DNA of 64,000 nucleotides, taken from assembly GCF_900239185.1 (NCBI RefSeq), contig NZ_OENA01000053.1, positions 186,305 to 250,304 on the forward strand, read 5' to 3'. The notes under the pieces are model-generated. The model saw only the letters and a list, made by a program, of their open reading frames with translations. It had not been told where the DNA came from and made no database searches. Positions within the stretch are counted from its first letter, which is position 1, and every line of letters begins with the position of its first letter. This document shows positions 8,274 to 16,156 of this stretch, in pieces. This stretch comes from Tenacibaculum finnmarkense. Its GTDB lineage: Bacteria; Bacteroidota; Bacteroidia; Flavobacteriales; Flavobacteriaceae. Made by a program: the position numbers and the translations under genes.

Positions 8274-8306
8274 AAAAAGAGACTACTTTTTAGCAGTCTC
8301 TTTTTT
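8274..8306. terminator. Terminator between DUF2797 and prc genes
   Basis: AAAAGAGACTaCT and AGcAGTCTCTTTT pair around a short T-rich loop. It is flanked by A- and T-runs and lies seven bases beyond the protease stop codon. Confidence 0.75.
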
Positions 8307-8312
8307 ATCTAA

Positions 8313-10445
8313 TTATTGTTTTACAAGCGTGTAATTTTGATTCATTTTTAATTCACTCAAAACATTTAATGCTTCGTTTAAATAAATATCTTTCTTTAAA
8401 TTTTTATGCCAAACCACACGTTTTTCTTTTAAAACAGTGTCTTTTGTAAAAAGATTTATTTCGTATTTAGGCGAATTAAAAGTTAAGTTAGAATCGAATT
8501 TAAAGATGTCTTTAAAAAGTTCACCTTCTTTAATTTTTTTAGTACTTTCCTTCTTAAAAGTACTATATTTTAATGAATAAATTCTTTCTTCCTGGTTTTT
8601 CTTTAGCCATTTTGCGTATTTATTAATTTTATTAAAACGCTCATTTTCTAATACACGTTGCTTGCTATTATAAACAGCATCGTTAAAATTACTATACGAA
8701 TTTGTCGGGTTATAATCGGCTTGTAACACTTTATCCCAGGGCAAGGCACCGTCTAAATCACGTTCGCCGAATTTCATATAACTATATCTGGTAGGCAATG
8801 AAATATCAGAATAAACACCTTCAATTTGAGTAGAACCACCGTTAATTCTATAAAATTTTTGAATGGTCATTTTTAAGGCACCTAAATCGCTTGGGTATTT
8901 TTCATAAAAACGATTAATTGGCATCACATTTTGAACAGTTCCTTTTCCGTAAGTTTGTTTTCCGCCAATAATAACACCACGTTTATAGTCTTGCATTGCT
9001 GCGGCAAAAATTTCAGAAGCCGAAGCCGAAAACTCATTCACCATAACCACCAAAGGACCGTTCCACTGTATTTTTGAATCGGTATCGTTTTTAATTAAAG
9101 GATCTTCTCCACGGTATTTTACTTGTACAATAGGACCTTTTTTAATAAATAATCCGCCAATTTCGATGGCTGTTTTTAACGATCCTCCGCCGTTGTCACG
9201 CAAATCAACAATAATTCCTTTTACGTTTTCACTCTTTAAACGCTCAATTTCTTGCTCCATATCTTTAGCGGCATCCCTACGGCTTAAATCATTGAAATCG
9301 ATATAAAATCGTGGCAGGTCGATAACGCCATATTTTTGACCATTTTTTTCAACAATGCTCGATTTTACAAAGGTCTCATCTAATTCAACAACATCTCTAA
9401 TAATTGGAATAATTTGGGTTGATCCGTCAATTTTTTTCTTAACCGTTAAACGAACTTCTGTTCCTTTTTTTCCTTTGATAAATTTAATGGCATCGTCTAA
9501 GCGCATTCCTACAATATCTAAAGGTTCAGCATCGCCTTGGGCTACTTTTAAAATAATATCTTCAGGTTCTAATTCGCCTTGTTTCCATGCCGGACCGCCT
9601 GAAATTAGCTCTACAATATGTGTGTACATTCCTTTTTTTTGTAAACGAGCGCCAATTCCTTCTAGTTTACCCGACATTTCTTGGTCAAAACGAGATTTTA
9701 TTCTTGGCGACATATACGTAGTATGAGGGTCAAAACCGCTAACCACACTGTTTAAAAAGGTAGAATACCAATCAGAATTTTCAAGCTCATCAATACGCTC
9801 ATATAATTCGTTCATGTTTTTTAAAACTTCTTTTCGAGCCTCAATTTCTAGCTGATAGAATTTTTTAAGCTTTAATTTTTTATCTTTTTTAGCTTTTTTA
9901 TTTTGTGTGTCATCGGCATCTTCAATTCTGCTTAATATTGATAATTTAAGCTGTTTTCTCCAATAATCAACCAATTCGCTTTCATTTTTAGCAAACGGAA
10001 TTTTTTCGTAATCAACATTAATTACTTCATTTTTTTTGTAATTAAAAGGTTGGGATAATAAAGCACGGTAATTATTTTTTGCGGCAGTTAATTTTTCTAA
10101 AAACCGATTGTAAACCAATTTGTAAAAATGAATTTCTGTGTTTTTTAATTGATCGTCTATCTGATACTTAAATTGCGAAAATTCGGTTAAATCTTCTTGA
10201 GTAAAATACCGTTTATTAGGGTCTAAACCGTCTATAAAAGAGGTGTAAACATGTTCGGAAAATTCATCATTTAATTCTTTTTGAACATAATGATATCGAC
10301 TTAAAATATTTTTTAAAACATATACAATTACCCGATCTTTTTCAGGGTCTTTGTTGGGGTTTTTATCTGAAGTTGTATTTGAATAAATGGTGTTTGAAAA
10401 AAATACAATAACGGCTAAAAATGGAATGATAAATTTCTTCTTCAT
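8313..10445 (-). CDS. prc: Carboxy-terminal processing (tail-specific) protease, Prc type
   Basis: This 710-aa S41-family protease is expected in the periplasm, where it trims or degrades proteins from the C-terminus. It has an N-terminal signal peptide (about 1-22), a long helical N-terminal domain, a PDZ domain (about 245-335, GIGARLQKKGMYTHI ... VRLTVKK) and the catalytic domain. The SASASE motif (residues 473-478) holds the nucleophilic serine, probably Ser475, and Lys501 in TYGKGTVQ is the general base. A C-terminal DUF3340-like domain completes the E. coli Prc layout at similar length. It is a single gene on the minus strand. The upstream 285 bases hold no other gene. Confidence 0.93.
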   Translation of the reverse strand: MKKKFIIPFLAVIVFFSNTIYSNTTSDKNPNKDPEKDRVIVYVLKNILSRYHYVQKELNDEFSEHVYTSFIDGLDPNKRYFTQEDLTEFSQFKYQIDDQLKNTEIHFYKLVYNRFLEKLTAAKNNYRALLSQPFNYKKNEVINVDYEKIPFAKNESELVDYWRKQLKLSILSRIEDADDTQNKKAKKDKKLKLKKFYQLEIEARKEVLKNMNELYERIDELENSDWYSTFLNSVVSGFDPHTTYMSPRIKSRFDQEMSGKLEGIGARLQKKGMYTHIVELISGGPAWKQGELEPEDIILKVAQGDAEPLDIVGMRLDDAIKFIKGKKGTEVRLTVKKKIDGSTQIIPIIRDVVELDETFVKSSIVEKNGQKYGVIDLPRFYIDFNDLSRRDAAKDMEQEIERLKSENVKGIIVDLRDNGGGSLKTAIEIGGLFIKKGPIVQVKYRGEDPLIKNDTDSKIQWNGPLVVMVNEFSASASEIFAAAMQDYKRGVIIGGKQTYGKGTVQNVMPINRFYEKYPSDLGALKMTIQKFYRINGGSTQIEGVYSDISLPTRYSYMKFGERDLDGALPWDKVLQADYNPTNSYSNFNDAVYNSKQRVLENERFNKINKYAKWLKKNQEERIYSLKYSTFKKESTKKIKEGELFKDIFKFDSNLTFNSPKYEINLFTKDTVLKEKRVVWHKNLKKDIYLNEALNVLSELKMNQNYTLVKQ

Positions 10446-10705
10446 ATCTCTTCTATATTTTTAATGATGTACTTAGCATTGCTAATCTACTAAAATAATG
10501 CCAATTTATTAATTTTGATGTTTTTTATAACAACTTCTTTCCTTTATTTAAAGGAATTATGATCAAAAAAACGTGTTAAGAATATAAATAGATACATATA
10601 TAATTAATTGTAGCATTTTGTTGGGCTTTGATTCTTACAATTTTACGTATAAAATACAGGTTTTTATCTTTATAAAATGTTAAAATAAGAGTGCTTTTTT
10701 TATGT

Positions 10706-10713
10706 TACATTTG
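10706..10713 (+). promoter_or_regulatory. surE operon promoter box
   Basis: TACATTTG matches TAnnTTTG, 18 bases before the surE ATG. It probably drives surE and the co-directional genes to 13509. The rest of the 10446-10731 spacer shows nothing else recognisable. Confidence 0.55.
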
Positions 10714-10731
10714 TTGTAAAACTAACACACT

Positions 10732-11502
10732 ATGCAAGAAAGACCCTTAATTTTGGTGACCAATGATGACGGAATTACCGCACCAGGTATTCGTATGCTT
10801 ATTGAAATAATGAATAAAATAGGCGATGTAGTTGTAGTAGCACCCGATAGCCCACAAAGTGGTATGGGGCATGCCATTACAGTAAACAATGTATTGCATT
10901 GTAATCCTATTACAATTGACCAAGGTCCGCAAATAGAATACAGTTGTTCTGGTACGCCTGCCGATTGTGTTAAAATGGCTAAAAATGAAATTTTAAATCG
11001 CACGCCCGATTTATGTGTTTCAGGAATTAACCACGGTGCAAATTCATCTATAAATGTTATTTATTCAGGAACTATGAGTGCTGCTGTTGAAGCTGGTATT
11101 GAAGGAATTCCTGCAATTGGTTTTTCGTTATTAGATTTTGACTGGCATGCCGATTTTAGAGCTGCTAAAAAATTCATAGAAAAAATAGTGTTAAATGTAT
11201 TGTTAAACGGCTTGCCTGATGGGGTTGTTTTAAACGTAAATATTCCAAAATTAAAAGAAGAAGAAATTAAAGGGATTCGTGTTTGTCGTCAGGCAAATGG
11301 CTATTGGAAAGAGAGTTTTGACAAACGTAAAAATCCAAATGGTAAAGAATATTATTGGTTATCGGGTGAATTTGTAAATAGAGACAAAGGACAAGATACT
11401 GATATTTGGGCGCTAGAAAATAATTTTATTTCAGTGGTTCCTGTGCAATTTGATATGACAGCACATCATGCAATTCAAAAATTAAACTCATGGGACATAT
11501 AA
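10732..11502 (+). CDS. surE: 5'/3'-nucleotidase SurE
   Basis: This 256-aa metal-dependent phosphatase removes phosphate from nucleoside monophosphates in the cytoplasm. The metal ligands of the family are present: Asp12-Asp13 in LVTNDDGITAPG, Ser43 in DSPQSGMGHA and Asn100 in SGINHGANSS. It is the first gene of a run that continues with a membrane protein, lpxB and a cell-wall hydrolase. The next gene starts 13 bases before its stop, which suggests translational coupling. Confidence 0.95.
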   Translation: MQERPLILVTNDDGITAPGIRMLIEIMNKIGDVVVVAPDSPQSGMGHAITVNNVLHCNPITIDQGPQIEYSCSGTPADCVKMAKNEILNRTPDLCVSGINHGANSSINVIYSGTMSAAVEAGIEGIPAIGFSLLDFDWHADFRAAKKFIEKIVLNVLLNGLPDGVVLNVNIPKLKEEEIKGIRVCRQANGYWKESFDKRKNPNGKEYYWLSGEFVNRDKGQDTDIWALENNFISVVPVQFDMTAHHAIQKLNSWDI

Positions 11503-11777
11503 ATAAAGAAGTATTAATCGGTGTTTTAACTGGTTTACTAGCTACGGCTTGTGGTCTTTTTGTGTATTTAGAATTTATTTCGGATGCTACAATTATCGAA
11601 ACTTTAAAAAAAGTAAAACAAGGGGGTGTTTTAGGCGCTGTATTGGCGTTGGCGGCACTTCCTAATTTATTCGTTTTTTGGGTGTTTTTAAAAAAGAAAC
11701 AAGATTATAGAGCTAGAGGTGTTTTAATAACAACTGTTGCAATAGCAGTAGCGACACTTATTTTAAAATTTGTATAA
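11490..11777 (+). CDS. Small membrane protein between surE and lpxB
   Basis: This 95-aa protein has three likely membrane segments: about 8-27 (VLIGVLTGLLATACGLFVYL), about 45-68 (GGVLGAVLALAALPNLFVFWVFL) and about 76-94 (GVLITTVAIAVATLILKFV). A short helical stretch lies between the first two. I do not recognise a domain. It overlaps the end of surE by 13 bases and ends three bases before lpxB, so it is surely co-translated with them. Its place beside lpxB hints at an envelope role, but that is only context. Confidence 0.8.
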   Translation: MGHINKEVLIGVLTGLLATACGLFVYLEFISDATIIETLKKVKQGGVLGAVLALAALPNLFVFWVFLKKKQDYRARGVLITTVAIAVATLILKFV

Positions 11778-11780
11778 TAT

Positions 11781-12893
11781 ATGAAATATTACATTCTTGT
11801 AGGCGAGGCTTCGGGTGATTTACACGGCGCTAATTTGATGAAATCTTTATTAAAAGAAGATCCAAAAGCAGATATTCGTTTTTGGGGTGGTGATTTAATG
11901 CAAGAAGTAGGCGGGACACTTGTAAAACATTACAAAGAGCGTGCTTTTATGGGCTTTGTTGAGGTGTTGTTAAATTTACCTAAAATACTAGGTATGATGT
12001 CTTTTTGTAAAAAAGATATCGCTGATTTTAAGCCCGATGTACTTCTTTTTATAGACAATTCAGGTTTTAACTTACGTATTGCTAAATGGGCTAAACAACA
12101 AGATTTTAAAACAAATTATTATATTTCGCCACAAGTTTGGGCAAGTAGAGCGGGTAGGGTAGCCGATATTAAACGTGATGTTGATGCGATGTTTGTAATT
12201 CTTCCGTTTGAAAAAGAATTTTATCAAAAATATGATTACGAGGTAACTTTTGTTGGGCATCCGTTAATTGATGGTATTGAAGGTAGAAAACAAATCGATG
12301 AAGCGCTTTTTAGAACCACGCATAATTTAGGAGATAAAGATATTATTGCTTTATTGCCAGGGAGTAGAAAGCAAGAAATTACAAAAATGTTATCGGTTAT
12401 GTTATCTTTAGTCGATGATTTTTCTGAGTATCAATTTGTGGTTGGTGGTGCTCCTAGTCAGCCGTATGAATTTTATAAAACGATTATTGGTAGTAAAAAT
12501 GTGAAGTTTATCAACAATAAAACCTACGACTTATTAAGTATTTCAAACACGGCTTTGGTGGGCTCGGGTACGGCAACGCTAGAAACTGCTTTGTTTAAAG
12601 TTCCTCAGGTGGTTTGTTATAAAGGAAGTAACATTTCATATCAAATTGCAAAGCGAATTATTACCTTAAAATATATTTCGTTGGTTAATTTAATTATGGA
12701 TAAAGAAGTGGTTAAAGAACTAATTCAAGACGATTTTACCAAAGAAAATTTATCCAAAGAATTACAACGTATTTTACAACCTGAAGACCGAAAAGAACTG
12801 TTTTTAGCTTATTTTGATTTAGAAGAAATGCTAGGAGGAAAAGGAGCATCTGCAAAAACAGCAAAATTAATTGTAAACGGATTAAAAAAGTAA
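11781..12893 (+). CDS. lpxB: Lipid-A-disaccharide synthase
   Basis: This 370-aa GT19 glycosyltransferase joins UDP-diacylglucosamine and lipid X into the lipid A disaccharide at the inner membrane. Family landmarks are GEASGDLHGANLM at the N-terminus, MGFVEVL, IDNSGFNLRIAKW, YISPQVWASRAGRV, FVGHPLID, LLPGSRKQEI and, in the C-terminal sugar-nucleotide domain, GSGTATLETAL. The length is normal for the family. It sits in a tight cluster after surE and the small membrane protein. Confidence 0.96.
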   Translation: MKYYILVGEASGDLHGANLMKSLLKEDPKADIRFWGGDLMQEVGGTLVKHYKERAFMGFVEVLLNLPKILGMMSFCKKDIADFKPDVLLFIDNSGFNLRIAKWAKQQDFKTNYYISPQVWASRAGRVADIKRDVDAMFVILPFEKEFYQKYDYEVTFVGHPLIDGIEGRKQIDEALFRTTHNLGDKDIIALLPGSRKQEITKMLSVMLSLVDDFSEYQFVVGGAPSQPYEFYKTIIGSKNVKFINNKTYDLLSISNTALVGSGTATLETALFKVPQVVCYKGSNISYQIAKRIITLKYISLVNLIMDKEVVKELIQDDFTKENLSKELQRILQPEDRKELFLAYFDLEEMLGGKGASAKTAKLIVNGLKK

Positions 12894-12924
12894 TAACTAG
12901 TGATAAAAAAGAATACATAGCTTT

Positions 12925-13509
12925 ATGATTAAAAAAATAATATATGTTTTAATAGCTTCTTTTTTAATGATTTCTTGTGGATCATCAAAAAATATAAGCA
13001 AATATCATAAAGCGTCAAAATCGATACATAGATCGGTTCGATTGGTAAAATCAACCAAAAAATATCCTAAAAATACCCCCAAAAAATCGACTAAAAAAGT
13101 TGCTGTAAAATCAACAAAAACAGCAAGTCTTGCCGATAAAATTATTTGGACAGCGGTAAGTTACAAAGGCGCTCCCTATAAATATGGCGGAACTTCTAAA
13201 AGAGGTATGGATTGTTCTGGTTTAATTTATACATCTTTTAAACATCGGAAAGTACAAATACCAAGGTCGTCGGGTCAAATGTATGCCAAAGGGTATCAGG
13301 TTTCACTTAAAAAAGTAAAACGTGGCGATTTATTATTTTTTAAAACTGCAAGAAGAAGTGGGCGTGTAAATCATGTTGGTTTGGTTACTTCTGTTAAAAA
13401 TAGAAATATTCGTTTTATTCATGCAAGCACTTCAAGTGGCGTAATGATTAGTTCTTTGCAAGATAATTACTGGCGAAAAACCTTTGTAAAAGCTAAAAGG
13501 GTTTTGTAA
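12925..13509 (+). CDS. NlpC/P60-family cell-wall hydrolase, lipoprotein
   Basis: This 194-aa lipoprotein has a lipobox ending at Cys18 (SFLMISC), then a Lys/Ser-rich linker of about 45 residues and a C40 peptidase domain from about residue 70. The catalytic residues are visible: Cys97 in GMDCSGLIY, His150 in VNHVGLV and His166 in FIHAS. Such enzymes cut the peptide stems of peptidoglycan. It follows lpxB by 31 bases on the same strand and is probably in the same transcript. The basic linker may bind the wall or anionic polymers (inference). Confidence 0.92.
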   Translation: MIKKIIYVLIASFLMISCGSSKNISKYHKASKSIHRSVRLVKSTKKYPKNTPKKSTKKVAVKSTKTASLADKIIWTAVSYKGAPYKYGGTSKRGMDCSGLIYTSFKHRKVQIPRSSGQMYAKGYQVSLKKVKRGDLLFFKTARRSGRVNHVGLVTSVKNRNIRFIHASTSSGVMISSLQDNYWRKTFVKAKRVL

Positions 13510-13521
13510 AATTAGATAAAC

Positions 13522-13569
13522 TGTCAGTTCGAGTGATTTTTTTCCTTCAAAAAAATAGTATCGAGAACG
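13522..13569. repeat. Dispersed repeat family C, copy 2
   Basis: GTCAGTTCGAGTGA, then a T-rich stretch with CCTTC, then AGTATCGAGAAC. It is the reverse complement of the copy at 1413-1459 with minor differences. Confidence 0.7.
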
Positions 13570-13698
13570 TATTTATCATCAAAATAAATGAAGATAAAAG
13601 AATTCAAATTATCGATACAGTTTTAATTCCTTTTAGTCATTAAAATTATTCGAATTGACAAATAATCATCAAAAAAAGTTAAAAAATACGGCAAATCA

Positions 13699-13740
13699 GG
13701 ATGCGATGCTGAACTAAACTCAGCATGACGGATTCGGTTT
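13699..13740. repeat. Dispersed repeat family B, copy 3
   Basis: GGATGCGATGCTGA-actaaac-TCAGCATGACGGATTCGG. The hairpin arms ATGCTGA/TCAGCAT are perfect. Confidence 0.7.
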
Positions 13741-13751
13741 GATAAAAAACT

Positions 13752-13784
13752 AAAAACCCTGAACAGTAATTGTTCAGGGTTTTT
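13752..13784. terminator. Bidirectional terminator before obgE end
   Basis: AAAAACCCTGAACA and TGTTCAGGGTTTTT pair perfectly around a short loop, between convergent genes. Confidence 0.88.
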
Positions 13785-13819
13785 ATATGAAATTAGTTGA
13801 AATAAATTAAGGTTGAAAA

Positions 13820-14809
13820 TTAATTCAACATATCCCATAATTTATCTTTCAATTCTTGTAAACCTAATTGGGCTACAGACGAAATAAATAAAGCATCAAT
13901 ACCTTCTGGTAAATCTTTTTTAATTTCTTCTTTTAGTTCGTCATCTAGCATATCTGCTTTCGAAATAGCTAATAAACGGTCTTTGTCTAACAATTCAGGA
14001 TTGTGCTTACGCAATTCGTTTAATAGAATTTCATATTCCTTTTTAATGTCATCACTATCCGCAGGAATTAAAAATAATAAGGTAGAATTACGTTCAATAT
14101 GACGTAAAAAATAATGCCCTAATCCTTTTCCTTCGGCAGCTCCTTCAATAATTCCAGGAATATCTGCTACCACAAAACTCTTGTGATTACGGTGTTCTAC
14201 AATACCTAAATTGGGTTTTAAAGTTGTAAAAGCATAATCCGCAATTTTCGGTTTTGCCGCTGTTATTACTGATAATAAAGTAGATTTTCCTGCATTTGGG
14301 AAACCAACTAAACCAACATCAGCTAATAATTTAAGTTCAATACGGAACCATCCATCTATACCGTCAATACCTGGCTGTGCGTAACGAGGTGCTTGGTTTG
14401 TTGACGATTTAAAGTGCCAGTTACCTAAACCACCTTTTCCTCCTTCTAACAATACCACGTCTTGATCGTGTTTTGAAACTTCATATAAAATTTCATCGGT
14501 ATCGGCATCACGAATAATAGTACCTAATGGAACAGGTACAATAATGTCTTTCGCATCGTGCCCTGTACTACGACTTGCACTACCGTCACCACCTGGTTCA
14601 GCTCTAAAATGACGTTTAAATTTTAAATGAAAAAGTGTCCACATACTTTTATCACCACGTAAAATGATGTGCCCTCCACGACCACCGTCACCTCCGTCAG
14701 GACCACCTTTAGTAATATACTTTTCACGATGTAAATGCACAGATCCTCGACCTCCTTTACCAGAAGATGCGTAGATTTTTATATAGTCAACAAAATTTCC
14801 TTCAGTCAT
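13820..14809 (-). CDS. obgE: Obg/CgtA GTPase
   Basis: This 329-aa ribosome-associated GTPase is involved in 50S assembly and growth control. The glycine-rich Obg fold occupies about residues 1-158 ([28 protein letters not shown]). The G domain follows: G1 is [10 protein letters not shown], switch II is DIPGIIEGA and G4 is ISKAD. The start [13 protein letters not shown] is the usual one for the flavobacterial protein. The Obg C-terminal extension of some other bacteria is absent. The hpt-adk fusion gene lies upstream on the same strand, 129 bases away. Confidence 0.96.
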   Translation of the reverse strand: MTEGNFVDYIKIYASSGKGGRGSVHLHREKYITKGGPDGGDGGRGGHIILRGDKSMWTLFHLKFKRHFRAEPGGDGSASRSTGHDAKDIIVPVPLGTIIRDADTDEILYEVSKHDQDVVLLEGGKGGLGNWHFKSSTNQAPRYAQPGIDGIDGWFRIELKLLADVGLVGFPNAGKSTLLSVITAAKPKIADYAFTTLKPNLGIVEHRNHKSFVVADIPGIIEGAAEGKGLGHYFLRHIERNSTLLFLIPADSDDIKKEYEILLNELRKHNPELLDKDRLLAISKADMLDDELKEEIKKDLPEGIDALFISSVAQLGLQELKDKLWDMLN

Positions 14810-14938
14810 TTTTTCTAAGTTATTGGCTGTTTTATTTAAACAGCAGTAATCGTTATAACTACTATGGTTTTGAGCAAGATAAAGAAGTTTTTTTATATTT
14901 CTTTAAAATTATTGCTCTTCGTTTAAAAATAGTAATTT

Positions 14939-16057
14939 TTATAATGTATCAAATACTTCTGATAAACGTTGTGTAATTTCTTGAATATTTCCAACACCAT
15001 TTACACCATAATAATTACCTTGATCTTGGTAAAATTCTTTTAAAATAGCGGTTTTAGTATTGTACTCATTAAAACGATTTCTGATTTTACTCTCGTCAGT
15101 ATCATCAGTTCTTCCGCTTGTTTTTCCTCTTTCTAATAAACGATTCACTAATAAATCTTCAGATACTTCTAAAGCTACCATTCCGTTAATACGTTCGTTT
15201 TTTTCACCTAAAAAAGCATCTAAAGCTTCCGCTTGCGATTGTGTTCTTGGAAAACCATCAAAAATAAACCCGTTAGCATCAGCATTTCTTTCAACTTCTG
15301 CTTTTAGCATATTGATAGTTACTTGATCAGGAACTAAATTTCCATCATCCATATAGGTTTTAGCAAGCAAACCTAATTCAGTTTTATTTTTAATATTAAA
15401 ACGAAAAACGTCACCAGTAGAAATATGTACTAAATTATATTTTTCTTTTAATAAATCTGCCTGTGTTCCTTTTCCTGCGCCTGGAGGGCCAAATAATACG
15501 ATATTTTTCATTTTTGGTGCTGTTGTTAATTGGTAAATAGCGGGTAAATTTCTACCGTAATTTTTATAGTCTAAGCCGTAACCAACTATAAATTTATCTT
15601 CAATACTTTTTCCGATATAATTTATAGGCAGTTCTTTTCTGTAAACATCAGGTTTGAAAAAAAGTGTTGCTATTTTTAATTCTTTAATATTTTTTGTTTT
15701 GAAGATTTCATAAATCTCCTGTAATGTTGTTCCTGTATCAATAATATCTTCTAAAATAATAACCGTTCGGTTGGTTAAATCTTCATTAATACCGATTAGG
15801 TTTTTTACTTTTTGGGTTGATGTTGTTCCTTGGTAAGAAGCCAACTTTACAAAACTAATTTCACAATCACCTTTATATTCACGTAAAAAATCGGCAGCAA
15901 AAACAATGCACCCATTTAAAATTCCAATAAAAATAGGAACTTCATTTTTGGGCAAATCAGCCTTTACTTGTTTTGCTAATCTTTTAACAATCGTAGTTAT
16001 TTCATTTGAAGAAATGAATTCTTTAAAGTATAAATCGTGAAGTTTTGTAATTTTCAT
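14939..16057 (-). CDS. Fused hypoxanthine phosphoribosyltransferase-adenylate kinase
   Basis: This 372-aa protein fuses two purine enzymes. Residues 1 to about 180 form a phosphoribosyltransferase of the hypoxanthine/guanine type, with the PRPP loop VIILEDIIDTGTTL near residue 98. From Met183 (MKNIVLFGPPGAGKGTQAD) to the end is a complete adenylate kinase with P-loop, GDVFR, FDGFPRTQSQAEAL and a short lid (GRTDDTDESKIRNR). Salvage would make IMP or GMP from free bases while the kinase balances AMP, ADP and ATP. The fusion is known from flavobacterial genomes. The internal ATG at 15509-15511 could allow separate production of the kinase (inference). A TATCTTTG promoter box precedes the gene. 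Confidence 0.93.
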   Translation of the reverse strand: MKITKLHDLYFKEFISSNEITTIVKRLAKQVKADLPKNEVPIFIGILNGCIVFAADFLREYKGDCEISFVKLASYQGTTSTQKVKNLIGINEDLTNRTVIILEDIIDTGTTLQEIYEIFKTKNIKELKIATLFFKPDVYRKELPINYIGKSIEDKFIVGYGLDYKNYGRNLPAIYQLTTAPKMKNIVLFGPPGAGKGTQADLLKEKYNLVHISTGDVFRFNIKNKTELGLLAKTYMDDGNLVPDQVTINMLKAEVERNADANGFIFDGFPRTQSQAEALDAFLGEKNERINGMVALEVSEDLLVNRLLERGKTSGRTDDTDESKIRNRFNEYNTKTAILKEFYQDQGNYYGVNGVGNIQEITQRLSEVFDTL

Positions 16058-16076
16058 AATAGTGCAAATAATTTTG

Positions 16077-16084
16077 CAAAGATA
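16077..16084 (-). promoter_or_regulatory. hpt-adk promoter box
   Basis: TATCTTTG on the minus strand, 19 bases before the ATG. Confidence 0.6.
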
Positions 16085-16102
16085 GTTGCTTGATAGTAAA
16101 TG

Positions 16103-16137
16103 AAAAAACCGTTTTGAATAAAATTCAAAACGGTTTT
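16103..16137 (-). terminator. secDF terminator
   Basis: AAAACCGTTTTGAAT and ATTCAAAACGGTTTT pair almost perfectly and are flanked by A/T runs, between the secDF stop and the hpt-adk promoter. Confidence 0.85.
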
Positions 16138-16156
16138 TGTAAAATAGATATTGTTG

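Larger units (their letters stand above)
13510..13819. other. Convergent spacer with repeats and a terminator
   Basis: These 310 bases lie between the NlpC/P60 gene and obgE. They hold one copy each of repeat families C and B and a strong terminator. An apparent reading frame across the repeats on the minus strand is not credible. Confidence 0.7.

Noticed and set aside
13623-13838. 71-aa reading frame on the minus strand
   Set aside because: It runs through repeat family B and a terminator and has no protein-like composition.
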